64,000 nucleotides of DNA from the NCBI RefSeq assembly GCF_002262885.1, contig NZ_NKYF01000022.1, positions 93,913 to 157,912 on the forward strand, given 5' to 3'. The position numbers and the translations under genes were made by a program. Position 1 is the first letter of the stretch. Every line of letters starts with the position of its first letter. The notes below the pieces were generated by a model that ran no database searches, had not been told where the DNA came from, and was given only the letters and a program-made list of their open reading frames with translations. The DNA comes from Pseudonocardia sp. MH-G8. Its GTDB lineage: Bacteria > Actinomycetota > Actinomycetes > Mycobacteriales > Pseudonocardiaceae. This document shows, piece by piece, positions 23,531-32,639 of the stretch.

Positions 23531-23806
23531 CGCGCCGTCGCCGAGCTGCGCCGCATGGACACCGTCGGAACACCGATCACCTTCGACATCGTCGCCCACG
23601 AGGCCGGAGAGATCGAGCGCCTGCGAGCACGCGAGCGTCCCGCGCCCGACTCGGCCGTTCCGGATCGGCAGCGCGCCACCGTCGCCTCCCCGCGGCGCCG
23701 CCTGGGATCGGCCACCGAACGCATCCGGCACCTCGACGCCGACAACCAACGGTTCCGCGCCATGCTCGCCGAAGCCCTCGGCGGGCGCCGACCGCTGGAG
23801 CGATGA
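23531..23806 (+). pseudogene. Remnant of a Tn554/TnpC-type (DUF6262-like) transposon accessory protein
   Basis: One frame encodes AVAELRRMDTVGTPITFDIV AHEAG, then EIERLRARE and later ATERIRHLDADNQRFRAMLA. This matches DUF6262-like proteins of Tn554-type elements: a helix-turn-helix opening with PVTF...AG, then a coiled coil RIRxLxxxNxxLRxxLAxALG. The VSRxWLY helix that should follow AG is missing, so a deletion has occurred. No intact TnpA/TnpB integrase is nearby. Confidence 0.5.
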
Positions 23807-23868
23807 TTTCGCGCGCTTCGCGCCGTCTGCTCTCGTTGAGCAGACCACCCGACCTGGAGGCCGATCAG

Positions 23869-24414
23869 ATGGGCAAGATCGTGACGGGGCTCTTCACCTC
23901 GCTGGACGGCATCGTGGACGCCGACGACGACTGGCAGTTCCCCTACTTCGACGAGGAGCTCTTCGCGCGCGTCCTGGCCGGTTGGCGCAGTGCCGCCACG
24001 CTGCTGCTGGGCCGGCACTCCTACGAGGGCTACGAACGACTGCGCGTCGAGCACCCCGACTCACCGATGCTCGCCTTCCTGGACGCGACACCGACCTGCG
24101 TCGTGTCCTCGACACTCACCCACGCCCGGCGTGACGGCGTGACGATCATCGGTGGCGATCCTGAGCGGATCGCGCAGCTTCGGGCCGAGAGCGAGGGGAA
24201 CGTCCTGGTGCTGGGCAGCCCCACGCTCGTGCGGTGGCTGCTGGCGAACGACCTCCTGGACGAACTCAACGTGACCGTGCTGCCGATCGTCGTCGGCGAG
24301 GGTCCTCGGCTGTTCGACGACATGCCCACCCAACGCCTGGCGCTCCGACTCACCGGGTCCGAGGCGCTCCGCAGCGGAGCGCTGGAGCTGCAGTACGCCC
24401 CCACCACCCGATGA
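23869..24414 (+). CDS. Dihydrofolate-reductase-like (RibD C-terminal domain) protein
   Basis: 181 aa. GLFTSLDGIVDADDDWQ at the N-terminus, LLLGRHSYEGYE near residue 45, VLGSPTLVRWLLANDLLDEL near 115 and LPIVVGEGPRLFDD near 140 are the hallmarks of the actinobacterial dihydrofolate-reductase-like family (RibD_C fold). These are probably NADPH-dependent reductases of unknown substrate and do not replace FolA. ATG at 23869 with GGAGG eight bases upstream. Confidence 0.88.
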   Translation: MGKIVTGLFTSLDGIVDADDDWQFPYFDEELFARVLAGWRSAATLLLGRHSYEGYERLRVEHPDSPMLAFLDATPTCVVSSTLTHARRDGVTIIGGDPERIAQLRAESEGNVLVLGSPTLVRWLLANDLLDELNVTVLPIVVGEGPRLFDDMPTQRLALRLTGSEALRSGALELQYAPTTR

Positions 24415-24489
24415 TCTCGAACCCCACGCCCACGCGCTGCCCAGTACGCGGCCGCAGCCGGTTCGTGGCCGGGATGTCGTCAGGGGCGG

Positions 24490-26775
24490 TCACGGCCCGA
24501 TCCGGCCGGCCGTGGGCGACGCCGCCATAGCGCGACCGACCCGATCGGTCTGTGCCAGCACGTAGGCCCGCAGGTCCGTGTCGTCCCGTTCACGGGCGCC
24601 ACGGCCCAGGATCTCCAGCTCCTCCAGGGCGCTTTCGGGGTCGCCCAGCCGCTGGTAGCACTCGACGAGCAGCTTGCGGTTCCGGTCGGCCATCGACGGG
24701 GTGTCGAGGTTTCCGCGTTCCCGCAGCGTGTCGAGCCAGGCGGCGTTGATGTCGGCGGCGTCGACCGCCTCGTCGAGGCGATCGGCGGCGAAGTAGGCCT
24801 GGGCGAGCCAGAACCAGTGCTCGGCGGGCACCCCGCCGGGGCGTTCCTCGGCGACCAACTGCTCGAAGCCGGGCAGCGCGTCCGCTACCCGGCCGTTCGC
24901 GATGAAGCCCCGTGCCTGCGCGTAGCCGAAACACACCCGCACCCAGCGCGGCGTGTTCGGAGGGAGCTGGGCGATCTGCGCGTCGATCTCCCGGTCGTAG
25001 GCGGCGGTGCTGCCCGCGTCGACGTGAGCCGTCTCGATGATGTCGAACGCCCGAACCGCGCTGTCCAGCCAGCCCGCGGCGAACGAGGCGTCGCGCAGCG
25101 TCGTGGCGAGCGCGACGACCTGCTGGAGCGGCTTCTTCTTATGGCGCAACGCCCGCTGCACCTGCTGGTGCGCGATCTTCGCGACGGTGTGGGGATCGCC
25201 GGAGTTGGCGGCGTGGTTGGCGGCGCGGGCCAGCGCCTTATCGGCCGCACGCTGATTCGAACGCATCACCACGAGGGCGAGTGCGAGCTCGCCGAGGGCG
25301 ATTCCCCGCTGGTCGCCCAGCTTGTGCAGGTTCTTGCACATCGTGGTGACGAGCCCCTTGGCCGTGTCCTCCTGGCCGGAGGGGCCGTCGGTCAGCCACA
25401 CCGCGACGTCGCAGAGGCAGAGCATCATGCCGAGCATGTCGTCCGCGGCCTTGTACTGCCCGGCCGCCTCGTGCAGAGCGGCTCCCGCTTCCGGGCTGTC
25501 GTCCATCATCGCCAGCAGGTGGGCGCGGCGGGGAGCCAGGTGCGGCGGCGGCTGCCCGAGCGCCCGGAGGTGGTCGCGGGCCACCGCAGGCTGCTCACGG
25601 TGGAAATGCCACTCGGCCCGCGTCAACAGGTCCTCGGCCGGCAGGCCTGCGGGAATCGGGAGGTGGATCCGGAAGGCCACGCTACCCACCCGGACCCGCC
25701 CGACCGGCTGCGAGGCGAGCCGGACGCGCACCTGATCGCCCTGGGCGGTGGCGCCGTTGCGGGCGTCGAACTGCGCCGCGAGATCCAGCGCGATGCCGCG
25801 CATCCGCTCGAGCAGCTGGGCCGCGGTGACGTGCTCGTCCTGGTCCTGCTTGCTCCAGCGGACGGGCTCGTCGCCGCGGCCCGCCTGGACCATCTGCTGC
25901 ATCAGCACGGCCACGGAGGTGGCGAAGCCCATCCGCCCGGTCGGCCGGTTCAGGGTGTCGAAGCCCCACATCATCGCGCTGACCTTTTCGAGACCCGCGT
26001 CGAGGTTCCCGGTGAGCGCGCAGAACTCGATGAGCTTGCCGCTGTACTCGAAGCGGTACACGCCACGGAAGATGTTCCGCTGGGCCCGCCGGAACGCCTG
26101 CCGGGCCTCCGCGTGCCTGCCCAGCCGCGCCAAGGGGAGCAACATGTCGATCCACACCGGCACCGGGGGCACGCCGAAGGTTCGCGCGCCGGCCAGCACC
26201 GGGGCGGCCACCACGTATGCCGCCGCGTCGGCGCCGCGGTCGGTGAGCCGGTCGACTTGAAGGGCGAAGTCCCACAGATCCGGTCCTGGACCGCCCGCGG
26301 CCATCCACTGCCGGAAGTAGTGCTCTTCCTGCTGCCAGTCCGCGGCGATGTGTGCCACGGAGCGGCGGGTCTCGTACACCTCACGCAGGTTCTGGCCCGC
26401 CGCCTGGTAACGCTGTTCGACGTCGTCGAGCGCCGCGTAGATCTGGGGCAGGCTGATGGCGGGGAACTCGGCCATCGTCTGGATGATCCAGCAGTACCAG
26501 GAGCGCAGCGACGCCTCTTCGCCCGGGCTGAACTCCCGCTTTTGGGCGTCGTGCTCGGACAGGCAGCGGGAGAACAGGGGGAACGCCTTGTCCCACTGCC
26601 GGCCCACGCAGTACGCGCTCGCCAGGGCACGCCGGGCGGCGAACGCGATCCGGGAGAAGCCTCCGGCGTCGGCGTGGCGGACGACGTCCTCGAGCTGCGC
26701 CTGCTGCGCCTCGTACGAGTCCGTCGCCTGCGCTGCCGCCAACGCGGCCCACAGCTGCGGTTCGTTCTGGGTCAT
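24490..26775 (-). CDS. Large tetratricopeptide-repeat protein coupled to an Hsp90-family gene
   Basis: 761 aa, all helical, with no signal peptide. TPR-like helix pairs recur through the length, for example WDKAFPLFSRCLSEHD near residue 60, AAGQYKAADDMLGMMLCLCDVA near 450 and FWLAQAYFAADRLDEAVDAA near 660. A middle segment near 370 (RVRLASQPVGRVRVGSVAF) is beta-rich. The ATG overlaps the stop of the Hsp90-like gene as ATGA, so the two are made together. Eukaryotic Hsp90 works with TPR co-chaperones; a similar partnership is a reasonable inference. Confidence 0.85.
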   Translation of the reverse strand: MTQNEPQLWAALAAAQATDSYEAQQAQLEDVVRHADAGGFSRIAFAARRALASAYCVGRQWDKAFPLFSRCLSEHDAQKREFSPGEEASLRSWYCWIIQTMAEFPAISLPQIYAALDDVEQRYQAAGQNLREVYETRRSVAHIAADWQQEEHYFRQWMAAGGPGPDLWDFALQVDRLTDRGADAAAYVVAAPVLAGARTFGVPPVPVWIDMLLPLARLGRHAEARQAFRRAQRNIFRGVYRFEYSGKLIEFCALTGNLDAGLEKVSAMMWGFDTLNRPTGRMGFATSVAVLMQQMVQAGRGDEPVRWSKQDQDEHVTAAQLLERMRGIALDLAAQFDARNGATAQGDQVRVRLASQPVGRVRVGSVAFRIHLPIPAGLPAEDLLTRAEWHFHREQPAVARDHLRALGQPPPHLAPRRAHLLAMMDDSPEAGAALHEAAGQYKAADDMLGMMLCLCDVAVWLTDGPSGQEDTAKGLVTTMCKNLHKLGDQRGIALGELALALVVMRSNQRAADKALARAANHAANSGDPHTVAKIAHQQVQRALRHKKKPLQQVVALATTLRDASFAAGWLDSAVRAFDIIETAHVDAGSTAAYDREIDAQIAQLPPNTPRWVRVCFGYAQARGFIANGRVADALPGFEQLVAEERPGGVPAEHWFWLAQAYFAADRLDEAVDAADINAAWLDTLRERGNLDTPSMADRNRKLLVECYQRLGDPESALEELEILGRGARERDDTDLRAYVLAQTDRVGRAMAASPTAGRIGP

Positions 26776-28556
26776 GCACCTTCTCCCGGCCGTATGGTCC
26801 AATCCAGCAGCCCGAGGAGGGCCTGGTTGAGCACCGCGCTGTCCTCGGCGTGCAGCGGGTGTTGTCCTTGCAGCAGTGCCTGCCCGTACAGCGCCTGCAC
26901 GCCCAGGCCGGCCAGGTTCGCATCCGGCAGCTCGGTGATGCGGCGGACCACCGGGTTGGCCAGGTTCAGCACCAGCTGGGGCCGGTCGTCGGCCGGGTGG
27001 GGGCCGTCGACGTTGGCCAGCACCCCGGACCAGAGATCGCCCGCCGACTCGCGCGCCGCGGACATCTCGCCCGCGTGCACCGCGGCCCGGCTCACCAGGT
27101 ACAGCGCGGGAACCCCGGGCGGGTCGAAGGTGCGTGGGAGCACCGCGCACCGCTGCCGGCCGAGCAGGTTCTCGGCGAGGGCGACGAAGGGCCGCAGCCG
27201 TTGCGCGGTGACCGGATCCGGCGGTGCGAAGCTCGTGGTCAGGTCGGCCGGCTCGAGGTGCTGCACCCGTACCGCCGGGTCCAGCCGCGGCACCCGCTTC
27301 ATGATCTCGATGTCGTAGGTGTAGCCGCCGTTGACCAGCCCGATGCCCTGGGCGGCGGCCACCGCGGCCAGCTCGCGGAACTCGGCGGCGGTCACGGTGT
27401 AGCGGATCGTCGGATTCGTCCGGCGGAACTCGGCGAGGGTCCGTGGCCCGAGGTTGGTCTCCATGTGCCACCAGCGGTCGACCACGCCGAGCATCGCGTC
27501 GTCGTGCACGGCCAGCGCCTTCACCCCGAGGTGGTGCACCTGCAGGAACTGCTGCAACCGCTGCGGCTGCGTTGCCGACAGGGCCACCAGCCAGTCCCGT
27601 AGCTGCGCGCCGATGGCATCGCGGGTGTCGGCGAGCAGGTCGTCGTCGTAGAGCGACTCCCGGCTGGCGGTGGGCCGGAGCTCACTGGTGTCGACCACGC
27701 ACCGCACGAAGAACGCCCACTCCGGCAAGAGGTCCTGCACGTTCTGGCCGAGCAGCATCCGGCGCAGGTACACCCGGTGACCGCCGCGCTCCGTCGGGTT
27801 GACGGCCACCGGCAGCACGAACGCCACCCCGGACAGGCCGGCCTGTGGCACCCGCAGGTCGATCGCGTCGAACGGGGTGAACCCGAACAGGCTCTCCCCG
27901 TAGGCGCGCAGCGCGGCGGTCCGGTCGTGCGGGGTCCCGTACGGGCGTTGCCACGGCAGTTCGTCCTCGCTCACCACCTGCCCGTTCACGGTGACCGGCA
28001 CCGGCAGCAGGCCCCCGAACGCGGTGGCGAGCTCGGTGACGACGGGCGCACCCAGCCAGTACTCCATCCCGCGGCGCGGAGCCAGGGTCACCGTCGTGCC
28101 GGGCTGCGGACGCTCGTTGTCCGCGGGCGTCACCGTGTAGTGGCCGTCGGCGAACCCGGTCCACACGACGGTCGGCCCGCCCTTCGCCGACCGGGTGGTG
28201 ACACGCACCTGGTCGGCCACCAGGAAGCAGGACAGCAGCCCGATGCCGAACTGGCCCAGGAACTCGTGCCTGGCGAACCCGAAGTCGTCGCGCTTGGAGC
28301 TGCGCCCGATCGTGGCGAGCAGCTCGTGCACCTCGTCCTCGGTCAGCCCGATCCCGCTGTCGTGCACCTCCAGCACCTCGCCCGCGACGACGGCGACGGC
28401 CGCTGGGGCATCCGGATCGACCAGCCGACGAGCGGCGATGGCGTCGACGGCGTTCTGCAGCAGCTCCCGCACGTAGACGCGGGGGCCGGTGTAGAGGTGA
28501 CGGCTGAGGAGGTCCACGACGCCGCGCAGATCAACTTGAAACGTGTGCTCCACCAA
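26772..28556 (-). CDS. Hsp90-family (HtpG-like) GHKL ATPase
   Basis: 594 aa. The N-terminal GHKL ATP site is complete: RELLQNAVDAI (Asn35), VHDSGIGL (D66), IGRSSKRDDF and the lid FLGQFGIGLLSCFLVAD. The middle domain has GVAFVLPVAVNPTERGGHRV and LRRMLLGQNVQDLLPEW, which match Hsp90 middle-domain motifs. It is shorter than E. coli HtpG (624 aa) and its C-terminal third is divergent, so it is a distinct actinobacterial Hsp90-like type. It ends LDWTIRPGEGA, with no EEVD-type tail. Followed by a coupled TPR gene. Confidence 0.87.
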   Translation of the reverse strand: MVEHTFQVDLRGVVDLLSRHLYTGPRVYVRELLQNAVDAIAARRLVDPDAPAAVAVVAGEVLEVHDSGIGLTEDEVHELLATIGRSSKRDDFGFARHEFLGQFGIGLLSCFLVADQVRVTTRSAKGGPTVVWTGFADGHYTVTPADNERPQPGTTVTLAPRRGMEYWLGAPVVTELATAFGGLLPVPVTVNGQVVSEDELPWQRPYGTPHDRTAALRAYGESLFGFTPFDAIDLRVPQAGLSGVAFVLPVAVNPTERGGHRVYLRRMLLGQNVQDLLPEWAFFVRCVVDTSELRPTASRESLYDDDLLADTRDAIGAQLRDWLVALSATQPQRLQQFLQVHHLGVKALAVHDDAMLGVVDRWWHMETNLGPRTLAEFRRTNPTIRYTVTAAEFRELAAVAAAQGIGLVNGGYTYDIEIMKRVPRLDPAVRVQHLEPADLTTSFAPPDPVTAQRLRPFVALAENLLGRQRCAVLPRTFDPPGVPALYLVSRAAVHAGEMSAARESAGDLWSGVLANVDGPHPADDRPQLVLNLANPVVRRITELPDANLAGLGVQALYGQALLQGQHPLHAEDSAVLNQALLGLLDWTIRPGEGA

Positions 28557-28792
28557 CAGTCCTTCCGGCCTCCTCCGGGCGACCGATCATGTCACGCAGC
28601 TCCCCGCTGCCGGACCGAGCATGTCGCGGACGGTTCGTGGAACAAGATTCCGTTGTTGTCCTCTCTGCGGAACTGACGCCGGGCCGGGTGGTGGCCGGTC
28701 ACAGCCGCCGATGGGCGGATGCGACCGGTGCGAACCTCGGGGCACGGTGACCCGGCGCCGTTCGACACGGTGTGCGGCTCGGTCGCTCGGGG

Positions 28793-30145
28793 CTACTGCC
28801 CGGCGATCGTCGCCGGTTGCGTGCGGGCGGCCGTGTGGCGGTTCTGCGGGATCGGGAGGCCGAGGTTGCCGCGCAGCGTCTCGGCGTCGTACTCGCTGCG
28901 CACGAGCCCGCGGGTGCGCAGCACCGGCAGCACCTCATCGGCGAACCGCTCCACGTCCTCCAGCGTGCGGAAGCCCAGGTTGAGCCCGTCGAAGGAGCGC
29001 GCCCGGAACCAGGTCTCGATCGAGTCGGCCACCGTCGCCGGGGTACCGGTGAACGGCGAGGGGGTGAAGGTCGTGAACGCCTCGACGGTCTGGCGCAGGG
29101 TCAGGCCCTCCTCCCGGGCCCGAGCGACGATGTCGGCGCCGCGGGTGCGGCCGCCGCGCTCGGCGAGCGTCTCGACGTCGGGAAACGGTGCGTCCAGGTC
29201 GTACTGCGAGAAGTCGTGGGCGCCGAAGGCGCGGCCGAACTGCCCGAGCTTGCGGTCGAAGTCGTTGTCGGCCTCGTAGACCTCCCGCGCGATCCGGTGC
29301 GCCTCGGCGTCGGTCGCGCCGATCACCGGGGCGGCGCCGAGGAAGATCAGTAGGTGGTCCGGGTTGCGGCCGGCGGCCACGGTGCGCGCCTTGACGTCGG
29401 CGTAGTAGGCCGATGTCGCCTCGAGCGTGCCGGGTGGGGCGTAGATCCCCTCCGCGACGGCCGCGGCGAGCGTGCGCCCCTCCTCGGAGACGCCGGCCTG
29501 GAAGATCACCGGCTGCCCCTGCGGGGAGCGGGAGATGTTGAGCGGGCCCGCTACCGCGAAGTGCTCGCCGCGGTGATCCAGGGCGTGCAGCTTGGCCGGG
29601 TCGAGGAACACCCCGCGCTCGACGTCGGCCGGGAACGCGTCGTCCTCGTAGGAGTCCCACAGCCCGCGCACGACCTCGACGTGCTCGTGCGCGCGGCCGT
29701 AGCGGGTGGCGTAGTCGAGGTGCTCGTCCAGGCCGTAGTTGCGCGACGTGCCGGTGTCGAAGCTCGTGACGACGTTCCAGCCGGCGCGGCCGCGGCTGAT
29801 GTGGTCGAGCGAGGCGAACCGGCGTGCGACGTTGAACGGCGAGTTGTAGGTCGTGCTGAGCGTGCCGACCAGGCTGAGGTGGCGGGTGTGCGTGGCGACG
29901 GCCGACAGCAGCGTGAGCGGTTCGAGCCGGTTGAGGTAGTGGGGCGGGTAGGTGGGGTCGATGAACTGGCTGTCGACGATGAACAGGAGGTCGAACCTCG
30001 CGGCCTCGGCGGCCTTCGCCTGCGCGATGTACCAGTCGATGTCGGTGCTCGCGTCCTTCGCGACGCGCGGGTCCTTCCACAGGCCGTGCTGGCCGGGTCC
30101 GCCGACGCCGTAGAGGCGCAGGCCGAGCTTGAGCTGACGAGTCAT
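28793..30145 (-). CDS. Flavin-dependent monooxygenase, NtaA/SnaA/DszA (SsuD-like) family (paralogue 1)
   Basis: 450 aa bacterial-luciferase-like monooxygenase. KLGLRLYGVGGPGQHG start, FDLLFIVDSQFI, PPHYLNRLEPLTLLSAVA, GRAGWNVVTS and SPQGQPVIFQAGVSEEGR are the family blocks, the last two lining the FMN site. These enzymes use reduced FMN from a partner reductase to cleave C-S or C-N bonds. Its place at the end of an oligopeptide-type importer operon behind a cysteine leader peptide points to desulfurisation of an organosulfur compound. A close paralogue is at 37268. Confidence 0.88.
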   Translation of the reverse strand: MTRQLKLGLRLYGVGGPGQHGLWKDPRVAKDASTDIDWYIAQAKAAEAARFDLLFIVDSQFIDPTYPPHYLNRLEPLTLLSAVATHTRHLSLVGTLSTTYNSPFNVARRFASLDHISRGRAGWNVVTSFDTGTSRNYGLDEHLDYATRYGRAHEHVEVVRGLWDSYEDDAFPADVERGVFLDPAKLHALDHRGEHFAVAGPLNISRSPQGQPVIFQAGVSEEGRTLAAAVAEGIYAPPGTLEATSAYYADVKARTVAAGRNPDHLLIFLGAAPVIGATDAEAHRIAREVYEADNDFDRKLGQFGRAFGAHDFSQYDLDAPFPDVETLAERGGRTRGADIVARAREEGLTLRQTVEAFTTFTPSPFTGTPATVADSIETWFRARSFDGLNLGFRTLEDVERFADEVLPVLRTRGLVRSEYDAETLRGNLGLPIPQNRHTAARTQPATIAGQ

Positions 30146-30158
30146 CCGGGTCTCTCCT

Positions 30159-30983
30159 TCAGCCGACGGTGAGCAGCTGCCGGCGCAGTTCGGCGCGCGT
30201 CTCGCGATCCACCGCGCCGGCGGCGAGGGTGGGCGCCGAGCCGACGAGCAGCCGGGTGTACGGGTGCTGCGGGTCGTTGACGATCGAGCGGGTGGGCGCG
30301 GTCTCCACGACCGCGCCTCGGTGCAGGACCGCGACGCGGTCGCTGACGCCCGCGACCGAGCCGAGGTCGTGGGAGATGAACACGAGTGCCGTGCCGGTCT
30401 CCCGCAGTTCGGTGAGGACCTCCAGCACCCGCACCCGGTTCGCCGCGTCGAGCGCGCTCACCGGCTCGTCGAGCACCACGAGCTGCGGGTCGGTGACCAG
30501 CGCGCGGGCGACGGCGACGCGCTGGCGCTGCCCGCCGGACAGCTCCGCGGGGTAGCGGTCGGCGAGGTCGGCGGCGAGGTGCACCCGCTCCAGCTGGGCG
30601 CGAGCGGCGGCGTCCGCGTCGGCCCGGGAGCGGCCCTGCAGCTGCAGCGGTTCGGCGACGGACGTGCCCACGGGCAGGTGCGGATCGAGGCTGCGCAGCG
30701 GGTCCTGGAAGACGTACTGCACGACGCCGCGGCGACGGAACGCACGCCACTGCCGCCTGCCGAACGCGGTGACCTCCTCCCCGGCGATCGTCACGGTCCC
30801 GGTGGCGGGTGCCACCAGCCCGACGACGGCGCGTGCGAGCGTCGACTTGCCGGAGCCGGTCTCGCCGATCACACCGACGGTCTCGCCGCGGCCGACGGTC
30901 AGGTCGGCGCCGGTGAGCGCGGTCGTGCGCCCGTAGCGGACGCCGAGCCCGGTCACCTGCAGGACGGTCTGCTCAGCCGGCAT
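30159..30983 (-). CDS. ABC importer ATPase, DppF/OppF type
   Basis: 274 aa. Walker A GETGSGKST (residues about 39-47), Q-loop in YVFQDPLRSLDPH, signature ELSGGQRQRVAVARAL, Walker B LVVLDEPVSALD and H-loop FISHDLG. The C-terminal PQHPYTRLLVGS is the oligopeptide/nickel extension. It works with the second ATPase on the two permeases. Start overlaps the DppD-type stop by 11 bp. Gene order suggests uptake of an organosulfur compound rather than peptides. Confidence 0.9.
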   Translation of the reverse strand: MPAEQTVLQVTGLGVRYGRTTALTGADLTVGRGETVGVIGETGSGKSTLARAVVGLVAPATGTVTIAGEEVTAFGRRQWRAFRRRGVVQYVFQDPLRSLDPHLPVGTSVAEPLQLQGRSRADADAAARAQLERVHLAADLADRYPAELSGGQRQRVAVARALVTDPQLVVLDEPVSALDAANRVRVLEVLTELRETGTALVFISHDLGSVAGVSDRVAVLHRGAVVETAPTRSIVNDPQHPYTRLLVGSAPTLAAGAVDRETRAELRRQLLTVG

Positions 30984-31797
30984 GTTCGAGCTCCGGGGCG
31001 AGGTAGCGGTCGAGGCCGTAGCGGTTGTGCTCGTCGATGAGCAGCCGCGTGTAGGGGTGCCGGGGCGCGCGCAGGACGGCGTCGGTGGCGCCCCGCTCGA
31101 CGACCTCGCCGTCGCGCAGCACCACCACCTCCTCGCACAGTTGCGCGACGACGGCGAGGTCGTGCGACACGACGACGAGCGCGAGCCCGATCCGCTCCCG
31201 CAGGTCGGCGAGCAGGTCGAGGATCTCGGCCTGCACGGTGACGTCCAGGGCGGTGGTGGCCTCGTCGGCGATGAGGACCTGCGGGTCGAGCGCGATCGCG
31301 GCGGCGATCACGACGCGCTGCAGCATGCCGCCGGACAGCTCGTGCGGGTACTGCCGCGACACGCGCTCCGGGTCGCGCAGGTGCACCGCGGTGAGCAGCC
31401 GCAGCGCTTCGGCCCTCGCCGCGCGGCGCCCGAGCCGCCTGCCCACCCGCAGGACCTCGGCGACCTGCGACCCGATCCGCAACGACGGGTTGAGGAACGC
31501 GCCCGGGTCCTGGAAGACCGCGCCGATCCCGCGGCCGCGCAGCTCCCGCCACCGGGGTTCGGTCAGCGTCGCGGTGTCGCGGCCCAGCAGCGTGACGCGC
31601 CCGCCCGTCATCTCCAGCGGCGCGGGCAGGATGCCGAGCGCCGTGCGGCAGGTCAGCGTCTTGCCGCTGCCGGACTCGCCGACGATGCCGAGCGCGCCGC
31701 CGGCCGGCACGTCGAACGAGACGCCGCGCACGAGCTCGCTGCCCGACCGCGGGTCGTGGACGTGCAGGTCGTGCACGGAGAGCACGGAATCGGTCAT
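30973..31797 (-). CDS. ABC importer ATPase, DppD/OppD type
   Basis: 274 aa. Walker A GESGSGKTL, Q-loop VFQDPGAFLNPS, signature ELSGGMLQRVVIAAA, Walker B VLIADEATTALD, H-loop VVSHDLA, and the HPYTRLLIDEHNR tail typical of this subfamily. Overlaps the upstream permease gene by four bases (ATGA) and the downstream ATPase gene by 11 bases. Second nucleotide-binding subunit of the importer. Confidence 0.9.
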   Translation of the reverse strand: MTDSVLSVHDLHVHDPRSGSELVRGVSFDVPAGGALGIVGESGSGKTLTCRTALGILPAPLEMTGGRVTLLGRDTATLTEPRWRELRGRGIGAVFQDPGAFLNPSLRIGSQVAEVLRVGRRLGRRAARAEALRLLTAVHLRDPERVSRQYPHELSGGMLQRVVIAAAIALDPQVLIADEATTALDVTVQAEILDLLADLRERIGLALVVVSHDLAVVAQLCEEVVVLRDGEVVERGATDAVLRAPRHPYTRLLIDEHNRYGLDRYLAPELEHAG

Positions 31798-32636
31798 CGG
31801 GTGCCAGCCCCTTTCGCGTGTGCGCGGCCGGCCGCGCCCTCGGTGTCGCGGAGCGCGTCGGCCAGCAGGTTGAAGGCCCACACGGTCAGCATGATCAGGA
31901 CGGTGGGGATGAGCGGTGCGTACGGCCGGAAGGCGAGGTAGCCCAGGTCGGAGGCGAGCACACCGCCCCAGGTCGGCGCCGGCTGCTGCACTCCGATCCC
32001 GAGGAACGTGAGGCTGGAGACGACCACGAAGCCCGCGGCCATCGTGTTGGCGAGCGCGATCGCGACCGGCGGGAGCACCTGCGTGACGACGTGCCGGCGC
32101 ACGATCCACCCCGTCGACGCGCCCGCGAGCACTGCCGCCTCCACGTACTGCGACCGCGAGACGCCGAGCGCCGCCGCCCGGGCCACCCGGTAGAACACCG
32201 GCGACACGAGCACGCCGACCGTGGTCATCGCCTGCACGACCCCGTTGCCGAGCAGGGCCGTGACGGCCACGGCGAACACCAGGAACGGCAGCGCGATCAG
32301 CGTGTCGACGAGCCGCAGGGTGAGCCACTCGAACCCGCGGCCCAGGTACACCGACAGCAGCCCGGGCACGGCGCCGACGACGAGCGCGATCAACGCCACG
32401 AGCACGGCCCCGAACACGCTCGCCGGGGCGCCGGCGAGGATGCGCGACAGCACGTCGCGGCCCAGGTAGTCGGTGCCGAGCCAGTGCGCGGCCGACGGCG
32501 CGGCGAGCGCGGCGTCGGTGCCCTCCAGGGGGTCGTACGGGGCGAGGACGGGGCCGAGCAGGGCGAGGACCAGGACGCCGGTGAGGATGGCGGCCGCGAT
32601 CCGGCCGGTGGGCAGCGCCAGTACGGAGCGCAGCAT
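31794..32636 (-). CDS. ABC importer permease, DppC type
   Basis: 280 aa, six predicted membrane helices. N-terminal OppC-like motif LAPYDPLEG ... HWLGTDYLGRDVLSRI and the cytoplasmic EAA loop YVEAAVLAGASTGWIVRRHV, which docks on the ATPases. Starts three bases after the DppB-type stop. Partner of the DppB-type permease. Confidence 0.92.
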   Translation of the reverse strand: MLRSVLALPTGRIAAAILTGVLVLALLGPVLAPYDPLEGTDAALAAPSAAHWLGTDYLGRDVLSRILAGAPASVFGAVLVALIALVVGAVPGLLSVYLGRGFEWLTLRLVDTLIALPFLVFAVAVTALLGNGVVQAMTTVGVLVSPVFYRVARAAALGVSRSQYVEAAVLAGASTGWIVRRHVVTQVLPPVAIALANTMAAGFVVVSSLTFLGIGVQQPAPTWGGVLASDLGYLAFRPYAPLIPTVLIMLTVWAFNLLADALRDTEGAAGRAHAKGAGTR

Positions 32637-32639
32637 GCG

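Noticed and set aside
24417..24445. Sequence TCTCGAACCCCACGCCCAC as a possible att repeat of the tRNA 3' end
   Set aside because: It matches the tRNA end only in short pieces; no uninterrupted identity long enough for an att core.
26776..27471. Upstream extension of the TPR gene to 993 aa
   Set aside because: It overlaps the Hsp90-like gene in another frame and lacks helical TPR character; the ATG at 26775 with ATGA overlap is preferred.
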